From assembly GCA_045539515.1 (NCBI GenBank), contig JAZQFN010000022.1:62001-126000 (forward strand): a stretch of 64,000 bases of DNA, given 5' to 3'. The translations under genes and the position numbers were made by a program. The notes beneath the pieces are model-generated. The model worked only from the letters and a program-made list of their open reading frames with translations. It did no database searches and was not told the origin of the DNA. The DNA comes from RGIG8748 sp045539515 (GTDB lineage: Bacteria > Bacillota > Clostridia > UMGS1810). Of this stretch, positions 33,798 to 44,309 are shown one piece after another. Numbering within the stretch: the stretch's first letter is position 1; every line of letters starts with the position of its first letter.

Positions 33798-36700
33798 TTA
33801 ATTCACTTCTACTGCTTGTCCGATATCCACAAGCATCAGGTACGTATTTGTTACAGGTTTTCCCAATGCCTTTTCCAAGGCCAGCTTATAATACTTAAGC
33901 TGTAAAGAGTATTTTTTTAATATTTCATCTGTATTATTCACTTTATCTGTTTTATAATCGATGATTACAATTGAACCGTCTGATTTAGTATAATAAGCAT
34001 CAATCATCCCCTGAACCACAATAATTTCACTTGATGGTGCTTGTTCAAACACAGATGATGCAGAAATGGGGATTTTAAAATTAAATTCTCTTTTCAAAGT
34101 GTTGCAACACTGTATCATTTCTCTTCCCACATTTGTATTTAAGATGTCATAAACCTTTTCACAATCAATGAAAGAAGATTCGTCAGCTGATATAAAGCCA
34201 TCATTTACAAGTTCATCAAGTTGATTTTTAACGGAGCTGAGGTCTGTTATGCGTGAAAAATCCAACTTTTCAAAGAAATAGTGAACCAATGTTCCCTTTT
34301 CCGCCGCAGTCAGTTTACAATCTTTTGAAATAAACCGAGGTGTCGGAAGAGAATAAGTTTTATAATAATTAAACACGTCCTCTTCTTCCATATTCTTTCT
34401 TTTTAACTCCGTAACTGACATATTGGACGGAATATCAGAAAGAATTTTACCGGAATAGATAAAGTCAAGCCTGTGTGATACCTTATCATATAAATCGGGT
34501 TCAAAAGAAAGTACGTCTATATTCCGACCGGTTTCTTCTTCGGGTATGTTTAAGATAAGTGAGCTTTTTGGAATAACATCGAGTCTGAATTCCGAATTGT
34601 CATTAACCTTTGTCTTAAAATTCACAAGTTCCAAATTACTATTAAGGTTCGAATTTCTCAGTACAGACATTAATATCCAATCTCCATAAGATTTGGCAGA
34701 AGCCGAAACATCTGAGGAAAGTTTATATTCCTCATTCATTATGAGCTTGGACAATTTTTCTATTCTGGAATTAATATTTCTTCCGGATCCTGTAATAAAA
34801 AGCTTCTCTTTTGGACGTGTAAGGGCAACATAAAGTATTCTTAATTCTTCAGAAAGCATCTTACGGTATTTTTTTTCTTTGATTAATTTTTTTTGAGGCA
34901 ATTCATAATAATACCTGGAATTATAATCATAGAAATTGACACCAAATCCATATTCTTTATCAAGAAGAATCTTATCCGACTTTATATCCCTGTCATTAAA
35001 CTGTTTACAGGAGTCAGCAAGAAAAACAACAGGAAACTCAAGACCCTTACTTTTGTGTATAGTCATAATCCTTACAACGTCTTCATCATCGCTAAGAGTT
35101 TTTGCCGGTTCAATATCTTTGTTATTCTTTTTTAAATTATCAATGTATTTGATAAAATCAAATATACCGCGATATGAGGTTTTTTCAAACTCATACGCCC
35201 TTGTCATTAATGCACTCACATTTGCTTTGCGAAGTTCTGGATTGTACATAAAACAAAAGTATGACATATAGTCGGTTTTTTCAATAACCATGTCAATCAG
35301 TTTATCGGTAGGCAAATATTTTGACACATCATAAAAACACTTAAGCATATTGGTAAAATCGGAAAGTCTGTTTTTAAGCGGTGTGTCGTAATCTTTAATA
35401 TATTGCAAAACAGAAGAATAGAAAAATCCGCGGCTTTTGGAAATGCGTATGCTTAAAAAATCGTTATCGGTAAAACCAATTACCGGATGACGCATTACCG
35501 AAAGCAAAGCAATATCATCATATGGATTATCTATTATTTTTAGAAAGTCAATTAAAAAGCTAACCTCAGGCGCATCAAAATATCCGGTTCCGAAATCGCA
35601 ATATACCGGAATCTGATAAGTATTAAAAATACGATTAAGAGTTGCAGCCTTCTCTCCGCCTGCACGAAGCAATACAACAATATCGGAATACTTCGCCTTA
35701 CGGTAAGTGTTTGTTTCCTTGTCATAAATAAGATATGGCTCTGTTCCATCCGGCGGAGTAACCATAGCCTTTATTTTTTCTGCTATATATATACCTTCCG
35801 CTTCAATGCCTTTCATTTCCTGATAAGCGTCAACACCTTCGCTATCGTTGAAGTCATTAAAATCGTTCCCGGTTTCTACAAAAGCAATATCAACCGAATG
35901 AGTATCGGGATTTTTGTCTTCGTAAGCACCTTCTTTGTAGTAAAGGTACTCAGAGTAATTATATTCGAGTTCACCGCAATTAAGCGACATAATTTGAGAA
36001 AAAACAGAATTCACAGAATCAATGATGCATTTTCTGCTTCTGAAATTTAAATTCAATAATATTTTATTAAACTTGTTATTGGATTCATAAAGAGGATAAT
36101 TGTCGGCCTTATTTTTAAACAGAGAGGGTTCACTGCCTCTGAACCCATATATACTTTGTTTCATATCACCAACCATAAACATATTGGGCTCGCCTATATT
36201 TGCTCGTGAAATCAAAGAAAATAAATTTTCCTGAACCTCATTACAATCCTGATATTCGTCAACATATATTTCATCGTATTTTTGCATAAGCTGAACAGCC
36301 AGGGCGGTCTGTTTTCCGCTATCATCTCTAAGAAGACTTAAAGCCATATGCTCAACATCTACAAAATCAATTATCCCCTTGCCTCTTTTGGCAATGGCAT
36401 ATTCTTCAGCATAATCTGTTACAATCTCAATTAATTTGTCAAGATGTTTTTCTGCCTTTTTTATATCTCTGCAAAGTTCATCATATGACACTTTAAAAAT
36501 GTCAATAAGTTCATCTTTACAGAATTTACCCTGCTCACGCGGCACTTTAACAGCGTCTTTGTCAGCTTCTTCGGTTCCTTTTGGAAATTTCAAAGGTGGA
36601 AAAACAAAAGCATCAATGGCAGATTTCATTTCATCCCAGGTTTTTCTTGAATCTGCAAGTACATAATTATTCTTTTCATCAATTAACTGATTATATACTT

Positions 36701-37415
36701 TTTCAAAATCAACAAGACCCTCAACCTGAGAAATAGCTTCATCATAACACACAATGGCATGGCGACAGATATTATGTGCTTTATGCAAAAAATAATCCTC
36801 CCATACAGAACACTCATTAAAAGTTTCTTTTAGTTTTGTTAACTGTGAAACTCCTCCGGAAAGTGTGTTTGTAAATTTAAATATATTTTCTGTTATTGCC
36901 ATAAGATCTTTATCATTCTTTTGAGTATATGAATTAACAAGGTTTAAAAAGACTTCATCCCCGGCAACATAGTATTTTTCAAATACTTTATCTAATACAT
37001 CGGATTTTATAATCTCAAGTTCAGCGCCATCCCCTACCTTTATGTCGGGGTCAAGATTTAATTTGTAAAAATTATTCCTAAGAATGTCAAGGCAAAAACT
37101 ATCTATGGTGCATATAGAAGCATTATTAATAAGAACAAGCTGTCTGTTAAGTCTGTCAGAATTTTCACTGCGATCAAGCTTATCCATAATTTTAGACATA
37201 AGTCTGCTTTTAAGCTCTGACGCAGCAGCATTGGTAAAGGTGACTACCAATATTTTGTCAATATCAACAAGACCTTCTACTATTCTGTTGACAATACGTT
37301 CAACCATAACCGCCGTTTTACCTGAACCGGCAGCAGCAGAAACGAGATTATCTGCACAGTGAGCACCTATAGCTGTACTCTGCTCTTCAGTCCAGCTTAT
37401 CTTCTGATTGTTCAC
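33798..37415 (-). CDS. addA: ATP-dependent helicase/nuclease subunit A (AddA)
   Basis: This 1205-aa protein is the helicase-nuclease subunit of the AddAB complex, which resects double-strand breaks for RecA loading. The UvrD-type helicase has Walker A A-A-G-S-G-K-T-A, F-T-N-A-A-A-S-E-L, V-D-E-Y-Q-D-C-N, V-G-D-M-K-Q-S-I-Y, N-F-R-S and I-H-K-S-K-G-L-E-F. The C-terminal PD-(D/E)xK nuclease contains V-Q-G-M-I-D-A and I-I-D-Y-K-T-D-K. The start is GTG 37415 after GGAGGCAG, 29 bases inside the end of addB, so translation is coupled. Length is typical. Confidence 0.96.
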   Translation of the reverse strand: MNNQKISWTEEQSTAIGAHCADNLVSAAAGSGKTAVMVERIVNRIVEGLVDIDKILVVTFTNAAASELKSRLMSKIMDKLDRSENSDRLNRQLVLINNASICTIDSFCLDILRNNFYKLNLDPDIKVGDGAELEIIKSDVLDKVFEKYYVAGDEVFLNLVNSYTQKNDKDLMAITENIFKFTNTLSGGVSQLTKLKETFNECSVWEDYFLHKAHNICRHAIVCYDEAISQVEGLVDFEKVYNQLIDEKNNYVLADSRKTWDEMKSAIDAFVFPPLKFPKGTEEADKDAVKVPREQGKFCKDELIDIFKVSYDELCRDIKKAEKHLDKLIEIVTDYAEEYAIAKRGKGIIDFVDVEHMALSLLRDDSGKQTALAVQLMQKYDEIYVDEYQDCNEVQENLFSLISRANIGEPNMFMVGDMKQSIYGFRGSEPSLFKNKADNYPLYESNNKFNKILLNLNFRSRKCIIDSVNSVFSQIMSLNCGELEYNYSEYLYYKEGAYEDKNPDTHSVDIAFVETGNDFNDFNDSEGVDAYQEMKGIEAEGIYIAEKIKAMVTPPDGTEPYLIYDKETNTYRKAKYSDIVVLLRAGGEKAATLNRIFNTYQIPVYCDFGTGYFDAPEVSFLIDFLKIIDNPYDDIALLSVMRHPVIGFTDNDFLSIRISKSRGFFYSSVLQYIKDYDTPLKNRLSDFTNMLKCFYDVSKYLPTDKLIDMVIEKTDYMSYFCFMYNPELRKANVSALMTRAYEFEKTSYRGIFDFIKYIDNLKKNNKDIEPAKTLSDDEDVVRIMTIHKSKGLEFPVVFLADSCKQFNDRDIKSDKILLDKEYGFGVNFYDYNSRYYYELPQKKLIKEKKYRKMLSEELRILYVALTRPKEKLFITGSGRNINSRIEKLSKLIMNEEYKLSSDVSASAKSYGDWILMSVLRNSNLNSNLELVNFKTKVNDNSEFRLDVIPKSSLILNIPEEETGRNIDVLSFEPDLYDKVSHRLDFIYSGKILSDIPSNMSVTELKRKNMEEEDVFNYYKTYSLPTPRFISKDCKLTAAEKGTLVHYFFEKLDFSRITDLSSVKNQLDELVNDGFISADESSFIDCEKVYDILNTNVGREMIQCCNTLKREFNFKIPISASSVFEQAPSSEIIVVQGMIDAYYTKSDGSIVIIDYKTDKVNNTDEILKKYSLQLKYYKLALEKALGKPVTNTYLMLVDIGQAVEVN

Positions 37416-40400
37416 TTATTTCTGCCTCCATTTCCGCTATAATTTCGTCATAGCCATTAACAGATTTATAATTTTGATACTCATTTGTAAGTGCATCAAA
37501 TCTGCAAATGTTATTATATTTGCAGTATTCGCATGGAGTAAAGTTGGATTTCTTACAAGGAGCAATATCAAACTTGCCGTTAATAATGTCATCACATATA
37601 TCTCCAAGTTTTTTCTTAATAAACCTGTCCATAACAGCAAAATCATCAACAGAAAGTCTTTTATTCTTATGACTTCTGCTTAATGATTTAACAACTTTCT
37701 CATCATAACCTTTAAGTACATCATCATCAAAAGGCACAATACCCTTAAGTTTAAACTCATCGGTAATAGCTGTTTGGGCTTCATGCGCATCCATGGGTCT
37801 GTCGGACTTAAAAATAATATCACTGACCGGAAAATACCACGCACCGCCATAAGTGTAGTTACTGTCAGTTGAAACGAGTTTATTAAGGTAAACCATCAAT
37901 TGAAGGCTTAAGCCATACATTACATCGTCAAGTCTGAACTCTTTATAGCCGGTTTTATAGTCGATAACCCGGACATATGAAAAATTATCCCCGGTAAGAA
38001 TATCTGCCCTGTCGATAATACCGGTAAGTTTAATATGGTTATTATTGTCGGTTTCAATTTCAATTGAACCCAAGGGTGAATTGTCATTAAAAGCAATTTC
38101 ATAACCTAGCGGTTCAAAGCCGGAATTTACAAATTGCTGTTTAACAATATTATAACAAAGTAAGATTGAATTTTTCAGGCGGGAAAGTATATACTTATCA
38201 CGCATTGAAATATCATCCGTCGTTCCGCTTATTACAGATATATATTCATCAATATAATCATCGATTTTGGCAATAATCGTTTCATCTGATGTGTTTTTAA
38301 ATGTCTCGGTAGAGCTACCATACTCTCTGCATAATTTTTCAAGAATACCATGCGTAAGATTACCTATATCAATAGCATCAACCGTTTCCTCTTTTAACAT
38401 TTCCGGACGCAAAATATAGTCAATAAAATACGCATATTTACAAGCCATATATCTTTCTAATTTTGAAACTGAAGTGTTAGAAAGCATTGGAATTAAAGCT
38501 TTAAGGTTTTCAGAACTTAAAGAATGAAAATAATTATCTGCCTTAGTGAATTTTGTTAGTTTTTCTGCAAAATCTGTATTATTTTCATAGTAGCTGTACA
38601 CAGCACCCCACACAGGATCAACATCGTTATTTTTAATAAATCTTGCGTAATTAACAGCGAGGTCGGATTTGGTATAGTTCAACCCGATAATTTTATACAA
38701 ATTGTCATATGAAGCCTCGGATTGTTCTTTTATTGAAAACATATTTAAAATTTTATTCACTATATATGATTTACGTAATGTTTTAAAATCGTTATCGGAT
38801 TTAGAGTAAGAAATATATAATTTTTCACTTGGAATTGTTAATCCGCAATATGCTGCAAACTGAGAATAGTATGCAGCAATTTCTGAAGTGGTTGAAAAAT
38901 CACAACCACAATTTTTCATGGCATTTTTATCATTATCACCCAACACACCGTCAGGTTTTTTTGCAACAGGAAAAAGACCTTCGTTTACACCAAGCACAAA
39001 AAGGACTTTAATATTTTCAAATCTTGTTCTTTCAGCATTGCCAATCTGAATTCTGTCAACACCGGTAGGTAAAAAACCAACAGAATGTTGTTCGAAAGCC
39101 GTTGTAAGAAGCTCATAGAAACCCTCGGTGCTAACTTTCCTATCGCCGCATATCTGAACCAATTCATCCAATGAGGAAACAATTATATCCCACAACTTTT
39201 CATATTCTTTGGAAAGTCTTATCTCACCTATTTCGTTAAAATGATCTATATAGCCGGAAATAGTTTCAGGCATATTTAATTGAACAAGAAAATTATATAA
39301 CTTTTCAGCAACGTCACGAACCCTGTGTCTGCCCTTCAAGTTTTCATGAAGCATAGCCAAGGGAAGAATATATTTATCACGTATACGATTTAACGAATTC
39401 TGTGCATACTTATCATCATTAAAATTAGCTTGAAGAATGCATGACCATTTTTCGTCATCGAGCCATGTACTGCGTCTGATTTTTGTTTTCTGAATAAATC
39501 TGTCAAGAATTGCAACAGAAGTTGGATCTGCCGTTACAAAACATGCTTTAAGATAATTAAAGAGTTCAGAATAAGCATAATCGTTAATATATACTTCAAG
39601 AATTCCCAACACAAAGCGAATAAGGTGATGATTTATAATATCGTTTTTATTATCCGTAAAATATTCAATATCGCAACGTGGAAAAACTCTGTCTATATGT
39701 CTTGTATATGCTTCAACATCGGAACATAAAATTCCGATATCTCTGTACATATACCCCTGTTCTCTTACCAGATTTTTAATTTCACAGGCGCACATTTCAA
39801 TTTCCGCCAGAGGATTTTGAAGTCCAAAAACTTTAATATTACTACAGTTTTTTTCATAAACAGCTTTGGAGAAACTATATAAATTTTTTTCAAGAAACTT
39901 AAGTTCTTCTGAAGAAAAATAAGATTCGGAAAGATGTGTTATTTTTACCTTATGTTCACTAAGAGCGCCAAGCTTATTTAAAGTGGTATATGTAGGCATA
40001 AACAGCGTAGTATTTGTTTCGTTTGGGTCATAAGAAAGCGAAACGGTTACACCTGCGCATCTGTTGCAAAACCGTCCTATAATATCATATTCCTGCGGAA
40101 CAAATGTAGAAAAACCGTCAAAAAAAACATACTTTTTATCATAAATACTACTTTGTGACAACTGTTTCGAAAGCAAAGAAAGAGCATCGTCACCGTCACG
40201 ATATTTTAAGGACAATTTTTCTTCATATTGAGAATAGATTTTTTTAAGGTCTGATAACTTCATTGCAAGAATTACATCTTCTGTTTCATCAGCAATTCCA
40301 CTTAAAGTTTCAGGTAAAATCATATACTTTTTAAACTCAGAAATCAGTGTGCATACAAGGTCTACAAAGCCGTTTTGGGAACTCATTCCTTTGTAAAAAG

Positions 40401-40707
40401 CAAATTCGTTGTCTTTAAGAATTTCTTTGATAATAATCGCTTTGCCAACCGAATTAATTAACGGAGCATTATTAATGCCTAGTCTGTTCTCAGTTACAGA
40501 AGCCAGATGATTAAATGAAAAAACCTCAACCTCATTATCTTTAATAGCATTAACATATTTAAGAAGATTTCTTTCTGCTGAATGACTGAACTGCTCGGGA
40601 ACGATGAGCATAACTTCCTTGCCTTCAGAAACCAGAGAAGCAATTTGCTTATAAATATATTCACTTTTTCCGCTTTTACTTCTTCCGCAAAGGATTTCCA
40701 AAGACAT
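37387..40707 (-). CDS. addB: ATP-dependent nuclease subunit B (AddB)
   Basis: This 1106-aa partner of AddA has an N-terminal inactive helicase-like part that keeps a P-loop (G-R-S-K-S-G-K-S-E) and a C-terminal RecB-type nuclease with V-I-D-Y-K-T-G. An iron-sulfur staple is expected: one Cys (M-A-C-K-Y-A) before the nuclease and C-E-Y-C-K-Y-N-N-I-C after it. In known AddAB this cluster holds the nuclease fold and AddB recognises Chi. ATG 40707 follows AGGAGTTAG. The gene begins 14 bases after the alpha-galactosidase and overlaps addA. Confidence 0.95.
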   Translation of the reverse strand: MSLEILCGRSKSGKSEYIYKQIASLVSEGKEVMLIVPEQFSHSAERNLLKYVNAIKDNEVEVFSFNHLASVTENRLGINNAPLINSVGKAIIIKEILKDNEFAFYKGMSSQNGFVDLVCTLISEFKKYMILPETLSGIADETEDVILAMKLSDLKKIYSQYEEKLSLKYRDGDDALSLLSKQLSQSSIYDKKYVFFDGFSTFVPQEYDIIGRFCNRCAGVTVSLSYDPNETNTTLFMPTYTTLNKLGALSEHKVKITHLSESYFSSEELKFLEKNLYSFSKAVYEKNCSNIKVFGLQNPLAEIEMCACEIKNLVREQGYMYRDIGILCSDVEAYTRHIDRVFPRCDIEYFTDNKNDIINHHLIRFVLGILEVYINDYAYSELFNYLKACFVTADPTSVAILDRFIQKTKIRRSTWLDDEKWSCILQANFNDDKYAQNSLNRIRDKYILPLAMLHENLKGRHRVRDVAEKLYNFLVQLNMPETISGYIDHFNEIGEIRLSKEYEKLWDIIVSSLDELVQICGDRKVSTEGFYELLTTAFEQHSVGFLPTGVDRIQIGNAERTRFENIKVLFVLGVNEGLFPVAKKPDGVLGDNDKNAMKNCGCDFSTTSEIAAYYSQFAAYCGLTIPSEKLYISYSKSDNDFKTLRKSYIVNKILNMFSIKEQSEASYDNLYKIIGLNYTKSDLAVNYARFIKNNDVDPVWGAVYSYYENNTDFAEKLTKFTKADNYFHSLSSENLKALIPMLSNTSVSKLERYMACKYAYFIDYILRPEMLKEETVDAIDIGNLTHGILEKLCREYGSSTETFKNTSDETIIAKIDDYIDEYISVISGTTDDISMRDKYILSRLKNSILLCYNIVKQQFVNSGFEPLGYEIAFNDNSPLGSIEIETDNNNHIKLTGIIDRADILTGDNFSYVRVIDYKTGYKEFRLDDVMYGLSLQLMVYLNKLVSTDSNYTYGGAWYFPVSDIIFKSDRPMDAHEAQTAITDEFKLKGIVPFDDDVLKGYDEKVVKSLSRSHKNKRLSVDDFAVMDRFIKKKLGDICDDIINGKFDIAPCKKSNFTPCEYCKYNNICRFDALTNEYQNYKSVNGYDEIIAEMEAEISEQSEDKLD

Positions 40708-40721
40708 ATTACTAACTCCTG

Positions 40722-42809
40722 TTAATTAATAGTTTTTTCGTAACTGAAAGGACCGGCACCGTTTACACTGAAACTGAATTCCTCTCTGCCATCAGACAAA
40801 ACATCACCCTTTTTTAAAGAAACAACATAGTTTGCCTTGCAGTTAAAAGGATTATTTCCTTTAACCGATACTGTTTTGCCATTGGTAGAAATTTCAACTT
40901 CTCCACCCATAGAAAAATGCATATCCGAAAACAATACCTGAGGCTTATCTGTTTTGGCAATCTTGACAATTTCGCACGAATTTGCAGAGAGCTTACCCAT
41001 ATTAATGATGTCGTTATACCCACAGTGCTTTTGTTTAATTCTGCCAAAATATGAAGAAACATTATAATCAGAAGAACGGTCAACATATCCGCCGCAACTC
41101 ATATTATCAAGGCGGAAAGTCAGGTCAACATCGCTAAATGAATGGTTAAAGAAGCAGATTGTATGATAGTCCTTATTAACCTCTACATCAACTACTTTAA
41201 TAAAAGCTCCTTCATCAAAAGCCATACGAGGATTGGAAGACAACTGTACTGCAGGCATAAGACACTTCAACAATTTAAGTTCATCTGCGGTGGAAATATC
41301 TATAACATGAGGCATTCCCCCGGTGAGATACTCCAAAACCATAAACATTCTGAGTTCAGACTGTGAAAATTTTGAGGTAAACTCCTTATCTATAATCGGT
41401 GATGTGGTATTATGCCACCATTTTGACATAAATCCACGCATAGAAGCCTGATTAATCAATCTTGGTATTATATTGTTCTTCGAACGGTTAGACATTACGT
41501 CAACAGACGATGTAATCTGGGTAGTATCAGCAATTCCGGTCAATGGTGACAAAAATCCGTTGGATACATAAATATAACCGCTATCACCAATAGAAGATTT
41601 AATTGTTTTCATAGCTTTGGTGTACGCCTGTACAACAGTAACTGTAGGATCGAGTAAAACAACATCCTTCTGAATGGCAAATGCACAAGTGTAATCAACA
41701 TTATGCATATAAAAACCGGTAGCAGAAAGTCTTTGATACATCATTTCAATATGTTCAAGACATTCTTCCGAGGAAACATCAAGAATAAAGTATTCATTAC
41801 CCCACAGTTCGTATGTACATGCTGATCCGTCAGCATGACGCAATATCCACTTTTTATTTGTTTCAAGAAATTCAGAATTTTTATCAACAAGAAAAGGCGC
41901 AGTCCACAAACCTGCCTTATACCCCGATTTGTTTATCTGATAAGCAAGCGTTGTTATATTGACACCTTCCGCAGATTCCCAATCGCCAAACGTATTTTGC
42001 CATCCATTTCCCAACTCAACATATGCAAATGGAGCTTTTAGACCTTTGAGAAAAGCAAGTTTTTCCGAAATTGAATCGTGAGAAAAATCTTCTTTAATCT
42101 GATATACAGAGGGTTTAATGTCATTTGATAAGTTTACGGAAGACATAGCCTTTCGGGTTTCTGCATAATCTTCAATCAAACGCATAAAATTACCGCCTGT
42201 GCTTATACGAACCCAATCGGTATAAACAATATCGCCGTCTTCCATAAGACAATTAAATTCTCCGCCAATTCTTATTGCTTTTACCGTCCCGTTACAATCG
42301 GAGGATATACTTATGTCATTTAAAGTGTGATCGCCGGTAAGAACCTCCAAAGAAACATACTGTTTACCGGATTTAATAACACAAATCATATCTCCCGAAA
42401 GTGTAGTATCTCCTATGCGGTAATCTTTTTGCACAGCACCCTCTTCGGAAAGACGATTAACACACTCAGCAAAAGATGAATCTTTCTCACCGAGAACACA
42501 AGTGGCAGGAACATCATTAAGCTGTCTTGTACCGTTAAATATTTCCCATTGCGAAGAAGGCTTATCACCTACGGAAAAATCATCTGTAATTATTGGATAA
42601 GCCGCTAAAAGTTTGACAAGTGTCCCGGAAATATTTGTTATTTTAAGTCTTGTAAGATAATGAGAATTGTCCAGACAAATCTTTTCTCTTTCCATTTCAA
42701 CACTTGAAGTACCATAATCAATTGTAGTCTTTTTACTCTCACCAAGCACACAATAAGATAACGCACAATGTATTGTTGTACTACATGATCCGTTTACAAA
42801 TTTTTCCAT
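40722..42809 (-). CDS. GH36-type alpha-galactosidase
   Basis: This 695-aa cytoplasmic protein of the GH36 family (no signal peptide) is predicted to release galactose from alpha-galactosides. The N-terminal beta-sandwich is followed by a TIM barrel with E-L-G-N-G-W-Q-N-T-F-G-D-W-E (about 266-279) and G-Y-K-A-G-L-W-T-A-P-F. The expected nucleophile Asp is in F-Y-M-H-N-V-D-Y-T, and the acid/base region is I-A-D-T-T-Q-I-T-S-S-V-D. The K-x-D preceding Lys of many GH36 enzymes is Asn here, so substrate preference is uncertain. The family matches the galK-galT genes elsewhere in the window. It is first in a transcription unit with addB-addA. Confidence 0.8.
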   Translation of the reverse strand: MEKFVNGSCSTTIHCALSYCVLGESKKTTIDYGTSSVEMEREKICLDNSHYLTRLKITNISGTLVKLLAAYPIITDDFSVGDKPSSQWEIFNGTRQLNDVPATCVLGEKDSSFAECVNRLSEEGAVQKDYRIGDTTLSGDMICVIKSGKQYVSLEVLTGDHTLNDISISSDCNGTVKAIRIGGEFNCLMEDGDIVYTDWVRISTGGNFMRLIEDYAETRKAMSSVNLSNDIKPSVYQIKEDFSHDSISEKLAFLKGLKAPFAYVELGNGWQNTFGDWESAEGVNITTLAYQINKSGYKAGLWTAPFLVDKNSEFLETNKKWILRHADGSACTYELWGNEYFILDVSSEECLEHIEMMYQRLSATGFYMHNVDYTCAFAIQKDVVLLDPTVTVVQAYTKAMKTIKSSIGDSGYIYVSNGFLSPLTGIADTTQITSSVDVMSNRSKNNIIPRLINQASMRGFMSKWWHNTTSPIIDKEFTSKFSQSELRMFMVLEYLTGGMPHVIDISTADELKLLKCLMPAVQLSSNPRMAFDEGAFIKVVDVEVNKDYHTICFFNHSFSDVDLTFRLDNMSCGGYVDRSSDYNVSSYFGRIKQKHCGYNDIINMGKLSANSCEIVKIAKTDKPQVLFSDMHFSMGGEVEISTNGKTVSVKGNNPFNCKANYVVSLKKGDVLSDGREEFSFSVNGAGPFSYEKTIN

Positions 42810-42847
42810 TTACAACACCGCCATTTAACATAAATATATATAGTTAT

Positions 42848-42876
42848 AATATAACACTTTTTACGACAAAAATCAA
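42848..42876 (-). promoter_or_regulatory. Sigma-A-type promoter of the alpha-galactosidase/addBA unit
   Basis: Minus strand TTGATT (42871-42876), a 17-base spacer, TATATT (42848-42853), 39 bases upstream of the start codon. Confidence 0.65.
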
Positions 42877-42898
42877 CAATATTAATCTGGATTTAAGC

Positions 42899-44263
42899 CT
42901 ATAAACTCTGATTTTTACTGATCTTTTTATAATAAGATATTACATCTTTCATTGCATTGTCTTTATCAACGCACGCAAGTCTTAATTTATGAGCATAACA
43001 AAGCAGCTCTTTGTAGTTAATTCCCGGTTTTATACCGGCATTTAAAAGATCCTCTCCTGTGATGTGAGGTTTTTCCATTAACTTTAAAAATACTTCTAAT
43101 CTTTCAAAAAGAAAATTCTTATTATCCTCAAAATCCGTGTCGCTTTCCTTGCCGCAATTATCAGCCAATGCAAAATAAATAATGTCTATAGGAGAAGCAA
43201 CTCCATCAAATAATTTATTTGTGGCTTTTACAGATGATTTATCTTTGGCCATTATATATGGTTTCATATGATGTTCTGTCATATTAATCACATATTTCAA
43301 TAGATTTTTTTCGTTTGTAATTCTTCTGATAAATTCTTTTATATCGACAAGTCCGATAATCTCGTGTTTATAAGAACGAATAACACCGTCTGTTTCAACA
43401 CTGCCGGTTATTTTTCCAAAATCATGACACAACGCGAGAAGCATAAAACCCAAAGGATTATCAACTCTGTTTCTGTAAAATGCAGCTTTATCAATTACGA
43501 TCATCGTATGATTCCAAACATCTCCTTCGGGGTGAAATACCGGGTTTTGTTTAACACCTATGGTTTTTTTAAGTTCCAAAAACCATATATCAAGTTGATT
43601 CATATCCTTTAATTCATTAAAAAACACAGAAGGCTTAAAAGATTTAAGCAAAGCCTTTTTCATTTCGTCGAAAACTCTTTCTTTAGACAGGTTTTTAAGA
43701 CAAATTCCTCTGCATAGTTCCTGTGTTTCTTGGGCAATTTTATATTCAAAGCGAGCAGCAAACTGCGCCGCACGAAGAACTCTTAAAGAATCCTCGGTAA
43801 AAGTACTGTCATCAATATGCCTGATAATTCCGTCTTCAATATCTTTTACACCGCCGAAATGGTCAATTATTTCTCCGGTTAAAACATCCTGCATTATGGA
43901 ATTGATAGTAAAATCTCTGCGTCTGCAAGCCGAAAGTGTTCCGCAAAAAGGGTCTATTAACACATCAAAATCAGAATGTTTAACACCTACGCAGACCTCT
44001 TTTCGTGGTAAAGCAATGTCGATTTCATATCCATTTATACTATATATTCCGAAAGCCGATCCAAACTTTTTAACATCGCCAAAATTCACCAGAATATTTT
44101 CAAGTTCTGAAGGATACAGACCGTGTATTTCTATATCAATATCTTTGACGGTTACTCCACGGATTGTATCCCGAACATAACCACCCACAAAATAAGCTCT
44201 TCCGGAATGTAAAGATACTTCATATGCAATTTTTTGTGCCAATTCAATGTTTTTATCCAGCAT
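42899..44263 (-). CDS. cca: CCA-adding / poly(A)-polymerase-family tRNA nucleotidyltransferase with HD domain
   Basis: This 454-aa class II nucleotidyltransferase is predicted to add or repair tRNA 3' CCA ends. The head has Y-F-V-G-G-Y-V-R-D and the metal aspartates in K-D-I-D-I-E, then R-R-D-F-T-I-N-S-I and R-V-L-R-A-A-Q-F-A-A-R-F. An HD domain follows (A-L-C-H-D-F-G-K, about residue 280; M-T-E-H-H-M-K-P), typical of clostridial members. ATG 44263 follows AGGTGATA; a longer in-frame reading upstream crosses the asnS terminator and is rejected. Both tRNAs in this window encode CCA, so its main role may be repair. Discrimination from poly(A) polymerase is not certain. Confidence 0.85.
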   Translation of the reverse strand: MLDKNIELAQKIAYEVSLHSGRAYFVGGYVRDTIRGVTVKDIDIEIHGLYPSELENILVNFGDVKKFGSAFGIYSINGYEIDIALPRKEVCVGVKHSDFDVLIDPFCGTLSACRRRDFTINSIMQDVLTGEIIDHFGGVKDIEDGIIRHIDDSTFTEDSLRVLRAAQFAARFEYKIAQETQELCRGICLKNLSKERVFDEMKKALLKSFKPSVFFNELKDMNQLDIWFLELKKTIGVKQNPVFHPEGDVWNHTMIVIDKAAFYRNRVDNPLGFMLLALCHDFGKITGSVETDGVIRSYKHEIIGLVDIKEFIRRITNEKNLLKYVINMTEHHMKPYIMAKDKSSVKATNKLFDGVASPIDIIYFALADNCGKESDTDFEDNKNFLFERLEVFLKLMEKPHITGEDLLNAGIKPGINYKELLCYAHKLRLACVDKDNAMKDVISYYKKISKNQSL

Positions 44264-44273
44264 ATTATCACCT

Positions 44274-44302
44274 AAAAAAAGCCACCCGGGCAAACGGGTG
44301 GC
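44274..44302 (-). terminator. Rho-independent terminator of asnS
   Basis: The stem GCCACCCG/CGGGTGGC (44281-44288 and 44295-44302) is followed on the minus strand by T7. It ends the asnA-asnS unit and lies just before the cca start. Confidence 0.88.
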
Positions 44303-44309
44303 ATAAAAA